In this document: positions 38,632 to 48,042 of the stretch, piece by piece
Numbering within the stretch: position 1 is the first letter of the stretch
Layout of the letters: every line of letters begins with the position of its first letter
Assembly (NCBI RefSeq): GCF_022647505.1
Contig: NZ_CP071409.1
Span: forward strand, 2,666,001 to 2,730,000
DNA from: [Pantoea] beijingensis
GTDB taxonomy: Bacteria; Pseudomonadota; Gammaproteobacteria; Enterobacterales; Enterobacteriaceae
Length of the DNA: 64,000 bases
Direction of reading: 5' to 3'
The notes under the pieces: model-generated
Told to the model about the DNA's origin: nothing
Databases searched by the model: none
The model's input: the letters and a program-made list of their open reading frames with translations, nothing else
Translations under genes and position numbers: made by a program

Positions 38632-41600
38632 TTATTGTCCCTCCGAGGAAGCCAAAGTGGTATTCACATCGTCAGGATCGACTGAAAAAATTGATTCAGG
38701 CAAACGAAAACCCTGAAGTTTCAGAAGCGCCAATGGCCCGTCACCCAGCTCACTACGCATAATAAATTTCAACGGGTTGCCGTCCGGCGTGATCCAAACC
38801 AGTTGGGTTCGGCTGCTATCCAGTGGAGTAATCAAAGCCTTATCCAGCAACCGGATAAAGCCCCAGTTTCCCTGATTATGAGCATACAACTGCATTTCGG
38901 TACTCACGGAACGCCAGCTGAGGTCCACGCCCGGATAGTAAGTATTCCCCGGCCAGGTAAAGCTCTGCCAGCTTTCCATCTGGTTAAAGTAATCCAGGTT
39001 CTGACCGTCCAGCGCCAGCTGCATCTGAGCAACATCACGCGATGGGCGTGCCATCAGCTCAAAATGAATACCGGCATCACCCTGCGAGAAAACAATATCT
39101 GCGATATTCGCCAGTTGATTAATGGCGTTCAGAAATGTCGGATTTACCGTCATGCCCTGGCTTGCTGAAGGATCAACCACCCAGCGGCTTCCTTCCTGAT
39201 GCAGGATCCCACCAAGATTGGTTTTCAGGAACGCGGCAATGCGACCGGAGTCGCCACGCAGGAACTGCGCCAGCAACGGCAGCGAGGCATCACTTCCCGT
39301 GGCCTTAAACGGGTAGCGTCCGGCAAATGCAGTGTTCCACTGCGACACGATGGTACTCTGCCAGCGGGCATTGAGACTCCCTGCAGCCGGAGCCAGCACC
39401 TGGCGCCACGCCAGGTCCAGCGGCTGAACAAACAACGCCTGACCAAAACCATTCCACTCCTGACCGAGGCTTGCGGCGACCAGGCTACCGTAATCCCGGG
39501 TATCGGTCAGATCTATCGCTTTGCCCTGGAAGACTGTCTGAGCCAACATCTGTGCCATCGCCTGCGGATCCGGCGCACTGGTAACCTGTTGCAGCTTGAG
39601 GCGCACCTGTGTCACACGCGCCAGCCAGGACTGGAAACTCAGGTTGCCGTTGCTACCCGTGCCGTCTTTCCCGGCCATCAGGCCATTTAGCGGACCAAAT
39701 ACCGCATCCAGAGGACCTTTCGGCCCCTGAGCCTGCTCAATAAACCGCTGCGCATTTTTTTTACGCCCCACCAGTTTCTTCGCGGAATTCACCAGTGAAT
39801 CGGCCAACGCCTCACCTTTGGCCCCGGTCTGCCCCTGCCAGGCCAACGTGTTCATCAGCGCCACCAGCGGCGACTGGCGCACATCCGCCAGCAGGTTGAG
39901 CTGAGCAATGGCTTCAGACAATGAGCCCGCTTCATTCCACTGGATGCTGTTGGCCATATTCAACCAGGCATTACCGAAATCGGTGAAGTAACGTTCTGTC
40001 AGGCGCTGCTTCAGCGCTTCTGGCAAGATATCGTTGCTCGCCTGATGGGTCTTATCCGTCAGCACCCAGTCAATTTCCGAACGGCGGGTTTTCACGACCT
40101 CATCAATGGCGTTTTCAACCTGCTCTTCCCACGCCTGCCGGGTGAACATTCCCGGTACCACCTCGGAGGTCGAGAAAAGGGTCGATGCATCGGTATCGCC
40201 GGTTATATCCCCCAGCGTTAAATCCGGCCAGTTGCGGGCGATACGCTGTAGCATCTCCTGATACAGACCTGACTCCGCATTACGCTGCCCAATCTGCTTG
40301 AGCAGGATCTGACGCACGGTTCCCACCAGCTCCACATCCGGTTTGATTTTCCATTCCGGATGGGACGGCAGATTCTGAGCGTAAAAGCCGAGCAATTTCG
40401 GCGCCTGGGTCTGCCAGACACTGTTGGCAACGCCCGTGCGGGACGGCCAGGCTTTCAGCATATTTCCGGCAAGCCAGGGTGCATCCACTTTATCTGGACG
40501 AGCCAGCATCAGGTAGCTTTTGAGCAAGTCATAGGTTTTCCGGGTTGCTGACGTTCGCGCATCACTGGCAGGAGGAAGTTGTACAAAGGCATTGAGCTGA
40601 CGGTGTAGTTCGCCGGCCAGTACATCACGCATCAGCGTCTGGTTGTTACGGGCGTACAGTGGCCAGAGCATCCGCAGCGTATCACTGTCCTGATTGAGGC
40701 CAAAGCGGGTGTACCACGGTGCTCCGTGCACTTCGCAGTTCTGCAAACGGGCAATGGCCTGCTGAAGCACGAGCTGATTACGCAGGCGTTCGGTCAAGGG
40801 GTGCCGGGTATCGGCGGCAACGCGCGCGGTTTCCTGCGCCTGATAAATTTGCGCACGGTTAACCCCCAGCGACAGCAGCGTTCCTGCCCCCCACAACAGA
40901 ACTAACGCCAGCAGTATCAGACGCAGCACGCGCTGCCAGTGAAAACCCAGTTTCCGTGGATGTTCGTGCAAACAGTCTTCTTCCAGCGCCTGCCAGGCCG
41001 GGTGGCCCAGCCGCGCGTGCGGCAGCGTGGAGGTTGCTGGCAGTACAGGGCTGAACATCACGCCGCGCAAACGATAAGGCGCGGGCCCGGTCATCAAGCT
41101 GGTCAGCAACGGCGTTAACTGTTGTTTAAGAGCCCCGCGCAGCCGATCGGACAATTTCAGCAGCCAGTCGTGACGGGTATCGCGGAGCAGCACTGACATC
41201 CCCGCGCGACGCAGACGGCTGGAAAGCGTCGCCAGAGATGCGATCGCCGCGTCCGGTAGCGCCCCCGGCCCAAACAGCGTACCGGTCGCTGGAACGCCCT
41301 CCCCTTCCTGGCTCCAAGCTTCCTCACGAATAAACCACAGCCAAACCGGAGCCTGCCAGCCAAACAGTGAATCGCCCTTCTGACGGCTGCGAACCAGCGT
41401 ATCCAGCTCTGCAGGATCGGGGAGCGCCGCGCAATCCATCACCTGTACAATGCCGTCAACCGGGCGCTGAGGACGGACCTGGTTCAGGACGTCGATAAAT
41501 TCAGGATCAGGCGGGGCCTTAGCCAATCCGGCATGGATCAGCACAATCCCGTCGTTTTCCTGCCAGTGGTCACGCCTGAGCCCCGGAACCACTTTTTCGA

Positions 41601-42048
41601 TATGATCATCACGGCCCTGAACCAACAGCAGACGAACCTTAGATTTCCAGCGGCGGCCATAACGGAGGTGGAGGTGATCGGTGAGTGGTTCCGCGTGAAA
41701 ACTTCCTTCAGCCAGTTCTTTTTCATCAACAAACTTATTTGCCTGATTAGACACTGCCGCACTGGCGGAGTCACTTCTGTTTTCCCTCCACAGACTATGT
41801 GCGCCACTACGGCCTGCAAGGAAAAAGTGTTTTTCCAGCCCCCAGGCAATCAGAATGACAATAACGCTTGTTGCTGTGCATACTAAAAATACACGTTCAA
41901 TGACATAAGGCCCTATCCCAAACTTTGACGCCATATAATCGCTGCCCGTGGTGAGCAAAAAAAGAATGATGGCATTCAGGAAGATTAAGGCTAAAAACGT
42001 TGTACCAAGAAGTGATTTCTCTTTGGCATTTTCTTTGAATTTTGTCAT
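38632..42048 (-). CDS. tssM: T6SS inner-membrane protein TssM (IcmF family)
   Basis: 1138 aa. There are two N-terminal transmembrane helices (about 13-34 and 50-72), a cytosolic part, a third helix near 390 (LILLALVLLWGAGTLLSLG) and a large periplasmic C-terminal domain that contacts TssJ. Where many IcmF proteins have a Walker A P-loop, this has LLLVQGRDDHIEK (near 140), so it lacks a recognisable nucleotide site. The ATG overlaps the preceding 400-aa gene by 4 bp. Confidence 0.93.
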   Translation of the reverse strand: MTKFKENAKEKSLLGTTFLALIFLNAIILFLLTTGSDYMASKFGIGPYVIERVFLVCTATSVIVILIAWGLEKHFFLAGRSGAHSLWRENRSDSASAAVSNQANKFVDEKELAEGSFHAEPLTDHLHLRYGRRWKSKVRLLLVQGRDDHIEKVVPGLRRDHWQENDGIVLIHAGLAKAPPDPEFIDVLNQVRPQRPVDGIVQVMDCAALPDPAELDTLVRSRQKGDSLFGWQAPVWLWFIREEAWSQEGEGVPATGTLFGPGALPDAAIASLATLSSRLRRAGMSVLLRDTRHDWLLKLSDRLRGALKQQLTPLLTSLMTGPAPYRLRGVMFSPVLPATSTLPHARLGHPAWQALEEDCLHEHPRKLGFHWQRVLRLILLALVLLWGAGTLLSLGVNRAQIYQAQETARVAADTRHPLTERLRNQLVLQQAIARLQNCEVHGAPWYTRFGLNQDSDTLRMLWPLYARNNQTLMRDVLAGELHRQLNAFVQLPPASDARTSATRKTYDLLKSYLMLARPDKVDAPWLAGNMLKAWPSRTGVANSVWQTQAPKLLGFYAQNLPSHPEWKIKPDVELVGTVRQILLKQIGQRNAESGLYQEMLQRIARNWPDLTLGDITGDTDASTLFSTSEVVPGMFTRQAWEEQVENAIDEVVKTRRSEIDWVLTDKTHQASNDILPEALKQRLTERYFTDFGNAWLNMANSIQWNEAGSLSEAIAQLNLLADVRQSPLVALMNTLAWQGQTGAKGEALADSLVNSAKKLVGRKKNAQRFIEQAQGPKGPLDAVFGPLNGLMAGKDGTGSNGNLSFQSWLARVTQVRLKLQQVTSAPDPQAMAQMLAQTVFQGKAIDLTDTRDYGSLVAASLGQEWNGFGQALFVQPLDLAWRQVLAPAAGSLNARWQSTIVSQWNTAFAGRYPFKATGSDASLPLLAQFLRGDSGRIAAFLKTNLGGILHQEGSRWVVDPSASQGMTVNPTFLNAINQLANIADIVFSQGDAGIHFELMARPSRDVAQMQLALDGQNLDYFNQMESWQSFTWPGNTYYPGVDLSWRSVSTEMQLYAHNQGNWGFIRLLDKALITPLDSSRTQLVWITPDGNPLKFIMRSELGDGPLALLKLQGFRLPESIFSVDPDDVNTTLASSEGQ

Positions 42049-43247
42049 TCCCTGATTACTTCCTTCTGTCGTCCTTTTGCGGTAATAGTGGCAAGCCAGA
42101 TATCGTCATTCCTGGGGTCAGAATGGGCGGCAATAAACTGCACACCACTTTCCTGTACAACTTCGCTGGCAAGCGCGATCGCTGCCCAAAACGACGCTTT
42201 TCCGGGAAACCCGAGTACATCATCTATATTTTTAATATCTTCAGTCAGGCTGAGCGTTGCTTTATTATCTTCGCAGGCCTGATTTAATCCGGGCAAAGAA
42301 GTTACCGCTTCGCCGGTCATCCATATACCCTTTATCCCCTTCGGCTGTATTTCCGCCCAGCGCAAGGAATGCATCATATTGTGGGTCAGAGTTTCATTAC
42401 GGCTTTGTTGAGGACGGTGCAATCGGACAGCATTCGGAAATCGATGACTTTTACGGTTACAGAACACCAGCGCCGTTATTGCTTCAGCATCATTTTCTTT
42501 AGGCGTTGGACGTAATGAAACGGTAAGAACTACCAATACGGAGGGTTTTCGCCAGTAGCGATCCAGCCAGTAATCCACGCTAGCAGGTCCGCTAACCGAT
42601 AGCCTGTGCAACGATCTTTTAGATTTCAATACCATCAGGTGCAGTAATGTGGCCTCTTCTTTCTCCGATAACCCCGCATCACATTCAAACATAACCCAAC
42701 ATTCAAGTGTTTCAGGGAGCTGTTCAAGTATGTTCTTAACCCGTATTGCCGCTTTGTTAAGCGCCTCTTCAAGGGCATCAGGGTTTCCGTCAAATTCGGT
42801 CAATCTGGAATGTCTTACGGCAATATTCCCTACGCGAGGTTTAACGGTATTCATCAATGGAATGCCCTGCTCTATTGCCGCCAGTAAACTTCCCACGCCA
42901 CGACCAGCCTGAGTTTGCACATACGAATCCAGAATCCAGGCAAATCGTTTTCCACGGGAAATTTCATCATTTTCAATAACCCCGCATTCATAGTTCCAGC
43001 CAGCTTCGCCGTTTTGTTCAATTTTGTAACCTATACGCCGGAAGCTGAATAACAGACCCCAGAAACAAAATGGCAATCCCAGCGCGGTAAACCAGAATAC
43101 GAACCCGCTTCGTTCTCCAGTCCATTGCCAAAGTACCAACGTTGTGCCAACGGCCAGAATGATAAATAGACAAATAACCCAACGCAGAGTCAGCGGTCTC
43201 GCGATCTTTTCAGCATCAGCGGGAACTTCATCCAGATAAACTGGCAT
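42045..43247 (-). CDS. T6SS-associated two-helix membrane protein of unknown function
   Basis: 400 aa with two adjacent transmembrane helices near the N-terminus (about 24-44 and 52-70) and a long soluble remainder rich in Leu/Glu. I recognise no named domain. It starts two bases after the PAAR stop and overlaps tssM by 4 bp, so it is translationally coupled to the spike tip and membrane complex. A role in the membrane complex or in effector handling is an inference from position only. Confidence 0.7.
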   Translation of the reverse strand: MPVYLDEVPADAEKIARPLTLRWVICLFIILAVGTTLVLWQWTGERSGFVFWFTALGLPFCFWGLLFSFRRIGYKIEQNGEAGWNYECGVIENDEISRGKRFAWILDSYVQTQAGRGVGSLLAAIEQGIPLMNTVKPRVGNIAVRHSRLTEFDGNPDALEEALNKAAIRVKNILEQLPETLECWVMFECDAGLSEKEEATLLHLMVLKSKRSLHRLSVSGPASVDYWLDRYWRKPSVLVVLTVSLRPTPKENDAEAITALVFCNRKSHRFPNAVRLHRPQQSRNETLTHNMMHSLRWAEIQPKGIKGIWMTGEAVTSLPGLNQACEDNKATLSLTEDIKNIDDVLGFPGKASFWAAIALASEVVQESGVQFIAAHSDPRNDDIWLATITAKGRQKEVIRE

Positions 43248-43249
43248 AT

Positions 43250-43513
43250 TCAGCCAACCTTTCCTGCAGAAAACGAACTAATAAGCGTGCAGCCACAGCC
43301 GCATTTATGACCATGAAATGCAACGGGGACACCATTATCAAGATAATTAGAATTGCCTTCGACGATAGTTGTAGGACCGTGTCCATTTTGCGGGCAGGAA
43401 ACTTTATCGCCTTTACGCGCAACGCCAATACCACCGAATTTCATGGTAGAGGAACACGTTAATACGGAACCACCGTGGGTTGTTTTATCGCCTTTACGGA
43501 TGATTGGTAGCAT
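43250..43513 (-). CDS. PAAR-domain T6SS spike tip protein
   Basis: 87 aa: MLPIIRKGDKTTHGGSVLTCSS, then ARKGDKVSCPQNGHGPTTIVEGN and FHGHKCGCGCTLISS. The His/Cys zinc-binding pattern and size are those of a minimal PAAR tip without a fused effector. Start ATG 43513 follows AAGGAATCAAT; the frame opens upstream at 43537. It is followed directly by the 400-aa membrane protein and tssM. Confidence 0.9.
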   Translation of the reverse strand: MLPIIRKGDKTTHGGSVLTCSSTMKFGGIGVARKGDKVSCPQNGHGPTTIVEGNSNYLDNGVPVAFHGHKCGCGCTLISSFSAGKVG

Positions 43514-43974
43514 ATTGATTCCTTCATCACTCACCATACCGAAATAATTAACTTCATATTCAGGAAAGGATTACGCCCCCCCTCCCCCGCAACCTTTGTC
43601 TTGCAAACCATGAGCTCACTTTATCTGCAATCATTTTTTGAATAGTGAGGCTTAATATATTGCGTTTTATTTAAGCCGCACAGTTATTCAACGATGCCAT
43701 TAATTTTATTCTGCATAGCATTCATATCCATTCCATTCTGGGGTGTATTTTTACACAAAAATATCTTTCATTATATTATCTTCACTTTACCCCCCCAACA
43801 ATATACACATATAATAGGCATAAACAGACTTCCCATCATGTATTTGAAATTTTCATATAGGCGATTCATTTTAAGCAATCATCCTCATCGCATGTACCAG
43901 GTGGTGGTGTGCTTGAGTATGTAAGCATCAGTTGAAATAAGGTCATTAAATTACGGAAAATAAGAGTACTCACC
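43514..43974. other. AT-rich gap with poly-C tracts upstream of the PAAR gene
   Basis: 461 bp without a supported gene; a 76-codon plus-strand frame (43694-43924) lacks a ribosome site and runs against all neighbours. It contains long C runs on the plus strand, one of seven Cs, a T and five Cs near 43576-43588 and one of seven near 43790. It probably carries the promoter of the PAAR-tssM run. Confidence 0.5.
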
Positions 43975-44547
43975 TCAACCTACCTCGCATGCACCTTCAA
44001 AACTTAATATAAACTGCTCTCGTTTGAAAATATAAGCATTGTTCGAGCACTTTTTATCTTCTACTGAAATTTTACCTTCTTTTTTCTTTGGAATATTATC
44101 CCCATTAATCCATATAAGATCACTATTAGGATAGAACTCTACAGAGAATGGATCTGGCGATGGAGTTCCATTCTCTATGGTTGAATAATAGTGTGAATTA
44201 CCATTAAAAACAGGTAATTCTGCAATTACCACCCCTTTAGACTTATCAATAATCCATCCACAAATCCACCCCTCCCCCCCACAATCCAAAGGGAGTTCGC
44301 CATCTTTACTAATATAAAGGCGGTAATGCCCTGCAAAATTCACATTTTTACGAAGCTCAATCTTCATAATATTCTGCCACGCTTTAGAATTTTGTTGCTG
44401 ATCCGTCGTAAAATATATTTTATCAATGAATGGGCCAGAACTTATAGCCACTTTATGATCTTTAAATACAGGAGGCGTGCCATCTTCTGCTTTTGCGAAC
44501 ACCGCCATTATTAAAACAGAAATAAATAAAAATCTATTTATTTTCAT
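43975..44547 (-). CDS. Secreted candidate immunity protein downstream of the peptidoglycan-hydrolase effector
   Basis: 190 aa with a clear Sec signal peptide (MKINRFLFISVLIMAVFAKAE, cleavage near residue 20) and a soluble domain with four cysteines (LDCGGEGWICGW and two near the C-terminus), suggesting a disulfide-bonded periplasmic fold. No family recognised. It overlaps the effector end by 14 bp, so it is co-translated with it. A periplasmic location suits protection against a cell-wall hydrolase; immunity is inferred. Start ATG 44547 follows GAGGG. The GGEG codons contain a run of seven Gs. Confidence 0.6.
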   Translation of the reverse strand: MKINRFLFISVLIMAVFAKAEDGTPPVFKDHKVAISSGPFIDKIYFTTDQQQNSKAWQNIMKIELRKNVNFAGHYRLYISKDGELPLDCGGEGWICGWIIDKSKGVVIAELPVFNGNSHYYSTIENGTPSPDPFSVEFYPNSDLIWINGDNIPKKKEGKISVEDKKCSNNAYIFKREQFILSFEGACEVG

Positions 44548-47332
44548 TTTTAGAGCCCTCAAGAACCTGAATCATTTCATCTGGTTTTATGTGTGCTTTA
44601 TTTATACCATCGCCCGAATAATATGAAACACCTTCTACCTGGGCATATCTTCTTTTATGTATCTTTCTCCCTTTTGAATCTCTTTTGATTGAGCCATCAG
44701 GGTTTCGCTCATATTCTGTCTTTGAACGACTAATCTCTTTACCTTTCCGAACACCAGCAGAAGCAAATTCCTTGGCCCAGTCATATATCGCATCTTCAAT
44801 ACTACCATCACCTTCAAGATAATCGATTATTGCAGGCCGCTTCGATTTTATAAGGTATTGCTCAAAAATAAGATCTTGCACTTCCTCATCATAAAATTTA
44901 TTGACATTAAGATTAAGTTCTTTCACGGCCACTTTCAAAGTATTTGGAATCACCTGGAATCTACCTGTGGCAAATAATCCATGAGGTGTTTCGTCAGCCT
45001 GCGAGTCCATAACCTCTTTGATAGTCATTGATGTAAGATTTGTTTTGTAATGTGGCATATATGTCACATGAACATTATAGGCTGTATAATCATTCTTAGA
45101 TTCAACCTTACCGAGGAAGTCTCCAAATTTACTATGTGCCCATCCAGTTTTTTTGCTGATTAACATCCCTAAAAACTCCACTGGATGCATATGCCACAGA
45201 AATGGTCCCAGCTTCAGTTTACTGGCATCCTGCATCCACACCATCTTCTCAATATAAGCCTCACTGTAAGCTTTCCACTCTGGTGCATCTTTCGTTAGAT
45301 TGTTCAGAAACGGGAGCCAGATAGGATCGCTCTTCTTGTGATACCACTCGCTGGGATGCTTCACAATCATCCTGTTTTTAACATCCCGGTAAGACGGGTT
45401 ATGGATAGCGCTCAGGTATTCCTGAGGTGAATAAGAATTGATGCTACCATCAATCCGGTTCAGCAGACGCTGGTAGTTATGCGGAACGGCACGATGGCTT
45501 ACGCGGATATCATTGCTGGATGCACTGAGCAGCCTGTCATAAATATCACGGACCAGACCTCTGGGGGGATTTTTTCCGTCCAGGTGGTCAAAGCCAGGGG
45601 CTTCATCCACAATCGTGGTAAAACCCAGTTTTTCGAGATCGTATTGCGACAGTGTTTCAACGGACTTATTTGTCTTCGGCACATAGCCGTTCGCATAGGG
45701 CAAAAACCAGTATTCCTGTTTCTGTGCGTCCTGTTCTGTCTTCACCTGACTCAGCGTCAGGATGGCTTCGCCCTGCGAGACTCTGCCGCTACTGACCATT
45801 TCCCCGGCCTTCAGGTCTTTTGAAAACAGCGACAATCCCGACGGACATCTCAGATAAATCGGTGTGTTTTCTCCAACCTTCTCAGGATTTTTCAGAAAGC
45901 CTGGCAAATTATCATCGGCACTCAGGCATTCAATATGCACCTGGTAGCGGGCATCATAGCCTCCGTCTTTGGGTACCTGAAAATACCCCAAGTGTCCGAT
46001 ACTGTCGCCAGCACTGATTGGGTAGGGTGTGGGGCACGTGACCTTGTCAAACTGCATCGGCTCCGTAAAAGGCGGCTGCAGATGCGTCCACCACGACGGA
46101 CACGCTGCGACTACACCAGTTGAAACAAGGTTGTTCTTGTCCGTCAGGATCCAGTACTGCTGACCTTCTTCAAGACTCGTCTTTGTCCCTTTGGCCTTCG
46201 CTTTATCGGACAGGCCTTTAAACGTCACAAGACCATAGCGACGGCCATTGTGGCCAGTAGTTCGCAAGCTGCTATCTTCAGCGTCCCATTCAACCAGAGC
46301 ACCTTTGGGGATCGTCGCCATCCGGAACGCATCACTGACACTTTTATTATCGGTACTCGCGCTCATTACCCATTCAGGGCGATATGCTGACAGGCTGTCA
46401 TTCACGATCCACTGCGTCTCTTTCACACTTGCGCCATAGGCGGAGTAAGGTGCCAAATGCATATACAGCGTATAAAAATGCAGCCCGCTTTGCTGTTTCG
46501 CCCCGGGCTGAATATAGTGACGGACCAGAACAAAAGAGCCTGATATGTTCAGGGGACCTGTCTCCCACGGAACATCCAGATAATCGCGGCAGATACGGTA
46601 CGCGACGACCTCCCCGTCGGCCATACAGCGAACAGCCTGTTCACCTTTATACGCCACCGGGAAATCGACGAATTCAGAGGCCGCTTTTCCACTCAGCGCA
46701 CACCAGGGCGTTGTAACACTGGTGATATGAATACCACCGTGCCACATGCCGTTGCTTCCCAGCAGATACCACCCGGTCGCTTCCCCTTCCAGATGTGACA
46801 TCACATCGTCTTGGTTGATAAAATCACTTCCGCGGCTATTAGATGGGATTGGCCAGACTATTTTAATTTTACCGGGTTTACACGTGTCAGTGTGCGTAAT
46901 CTTTTCTTCTATCACACCATAACGGTACATAATAAAAGAAGGTTTTATGTTTCGATAACTCTGCCCTGGATAAAATCCGACTAATTGAACAAAATCTGAT
47001 ACCCAATTAGTACCATTAAATATTGCAATATGCCCATGCGGATGGCCCGTAATAGGTTGAATTACGACAACATCGCCTGCCTGTTGACCGGGTATTGAAG
47101 CTGTATCAACAGGGCCATTCCCTGTATAAGAATATACAGCCTTAAAACCAACACTCAAAAAAGAAGGTCCGTAGTCACACGCTGATGCAGAATTACCAAT
47201 TCTTGGAGTAGGGATTTTAATATGTACGCCACCCGCTTCTACTGCTCTTCGCACGTAAGCCGCGCACCTCCCCTTACTTCTGGGCTCCGCATGGATGTTG
47301 ACGAAACTGACAGACAGTTTTTTATCCCACAT
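44534..47332 (-). CDS. Large modular T6SS peptidoglycan hydrolase effector (CHAP-like amidase, M23-like, lysozyme-like)
   Basis: A 932-aa protein with no signal peptide. Three lytic-type modules can be read. Residues 15-125: a CHAP/NlpC-like cysteine amidase, Cys23 in GRCAAYVRRA, GDVVVIQP, and His in GHPHGHIAIFNG (97-101), then WVSDFVQ. Residues 195-470: an M23/LytM-like region, HGGIH (198-202, Asp replaced by His), ADGEVVAYR, LVRHY (272), YTLYMHL (292), QVHIE (466). Residues 735-870: a lysozyme/transglycosylase-like fold, Glu744 in GKVESKNDYTAYN and TGRFQVIPNTL (789-799). HMHPVEFL near 714 is a linker often seen in T6SS effectors. Genes on both sides encode signal-peptide proteins. ATG 47332 has AGGA nine bases upstream. 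Whether the central module is catalytic is uncertain. Confidence 0.72.
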   Translation of the reverse strand: MWDKKLSVSFVNIHAEPRSKGRCAAYVRRAVEAGGVHIKIPTPRIGNSASACDYGPSFLSVGFKAVYSYTGNGPVDTASIPGQQAGDVVVIQPITGHPHGHIAIFNGTNWVSDFVQLVGFYPGQSYRNIKPSFIMYRYGVIEEKITHTDTCKPGKIKIVWPIPSNSRGSDFINQDDVMSHLEGEATGWYLLGSNGMWHGGIHITSVTTPWCALSGKAASEFVDFPVAYKGEQAVRCMADGEVVAYRICRDYLDVPWETGPLNISGSFVLVRHYIQPGAKQQSGLHFYTLYMHLAPYSAYGASVKETQWIVNDSLSAYRPEWVMSASTDNKSVSDAFRMATIPKGALVEWDAEDSSLRTTGHNGRRYGLVTFKGLSDKAKAKGTKTSLEEGQQYWILTDKNNLVSTGVVAACPSWWTHLQPPFTEPMQFDKVTCPTPYPISAGDSIGHLGYFQVPKDGGYDARYQVHIECLSADDNLPGFLKNPEKVGENTPIYLRCPSGLSLFSKDLKAGEMVSSGRVSQGEAILTLSQVKTEQDAQKQEYWFLPYANGYVPKTNKSVETLSQYDLEKLGFTTIVDEAPGFDHLDGKNPPRGLVRDIYDRLLSASSNDIRVSHRAVPHNYQRLLNRIDGSINSYSPQEYLSAIHNPSYRDVKNRMIVKHPSEWYHKKSDPIWLPFLNNLTKDAPEWKAYSEAYIEKMVWMQDASKLKLGPFLWHMHPVEFLGMLISKKTGWAHSKFGDFLGKVESKNDYTAYNVHVTYMPHYKTNLTSMTIKEVMDSQADETPHGLFATGRFQVIPNTLKVAVKELNLNVNKFYDEEVQDLIFEQYLIKSKRPAIIDYLEGDGSIEDAIYDWAKEFASAGVRKGKEISRSKTEYERNPDGSIKRDSKGRKIHKRRYAQVEGVSYYSGDGINKAHIKPDEMIQVLEGSKNENK

Positions 47333-47344
47333 AATTTAATCCTA

Positions 47345-47884
47345 TTAATACCTCGTCACTTTACTTATTTTCCAGCCATGTTCAACAGCAACTAATGTAA
47401 TTTTCAACTTCATTACAGGGTCTGGGTATTTCCCCAAAGAAACCAAGTAACAAACATCCGTTTTATTCCCTTTAACAGGAACGACATTTATATATTTATT
47501 CCATGATGGATAAACATCTTGTGATTTTGTAAAGTAATTCACATCTGTCTCTACCCATACACCATCCCAATTGCAAATGTAATCCCCTTTGCTAGCTTTA
47601 CATTCTCTTTTTTCTGAACACTTCCCTTTTACGCCACCTGAATTTACCGATTCAGCAGAATCATAGTTACAAAACGATGCATCGTTCACACTTTCAATTA
47701 CATTATTAAGAACGTATTTATCAATTAACTCCGACTCATTACCATTATCGCTCAGATAGGCGTAATAAAAATCACCCAAAACTTTCTCAGGTGAATAAAT
47801 TTCTGTAGAAAATGTAGTTTTCGACAGCAAAATGAAAAACATGAACAGAATGAAACATTTTATATGGCTTATTTTAATAATCAT
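47345..47884 (-). CDS. Secreted candidate immunity protein upstream of the peptidoglycan-hydrolase effector
   Basis: 179 aa with a signal peptide (MIIKISHIKCFILFMFFILLSKTTFST) and a soluble domain containing five cysteines and the segment VLGDFYYAYLSDNGNES, faintly like DUF3828-type periplasmic proteins. It ends 12 bp before the effector ATG. Start ATG 47884 follows GAGGTGAGT; a GTG two codons upstream is within the ribosome site. Base composition is AT-rich like the effector and unlike the core T6SS genes, suggesting that the module was acquired separately. Confidence 0.6.
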   Translation of the reverse strand: MIIKISHIKCFILFMFFILLSKTTFSTEIYSPEKVLGDFYYAYLSDNGNESELIDKYVLNNVIESVNDASFCNYDSAESVNSGGVKGKCSEKRECKASKGDYICNWDGVWVETDVNYFTKSQDVYPSWNKYINVVPVKGNKTDVCYLVSLGKYPDPVMKLKITLVAVEHGWKISKVTRY

Positions 47885-48042
47885 ACTCACCTCGAATTAT
47901 GAACAGAAGAACTTATTTTCACACTCATCATACTGGTATGAGTTATTATTTTTTCGATGATTTTCACTGAAGTCTTCACAGTCAGGCCTCGGAATTACAA
48001 GGAGAACGTCTTTTTTAGGGCCAAGAACTAACATAGGCTATA

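Noticed and set aside
43572..43590. G-quadruplex candidate in the G-rich tract upstream of PAAR
   Set aside because: Only two G runs separated by one A; four separate runs with loops are not available.
43694..43924. 76-codon plus-strand frame between PAAR and the immunity candidate
   Set aside because: It opposes all T6SS genes, has no Shine-Dalgarno, and arises from AT-rich DNA.
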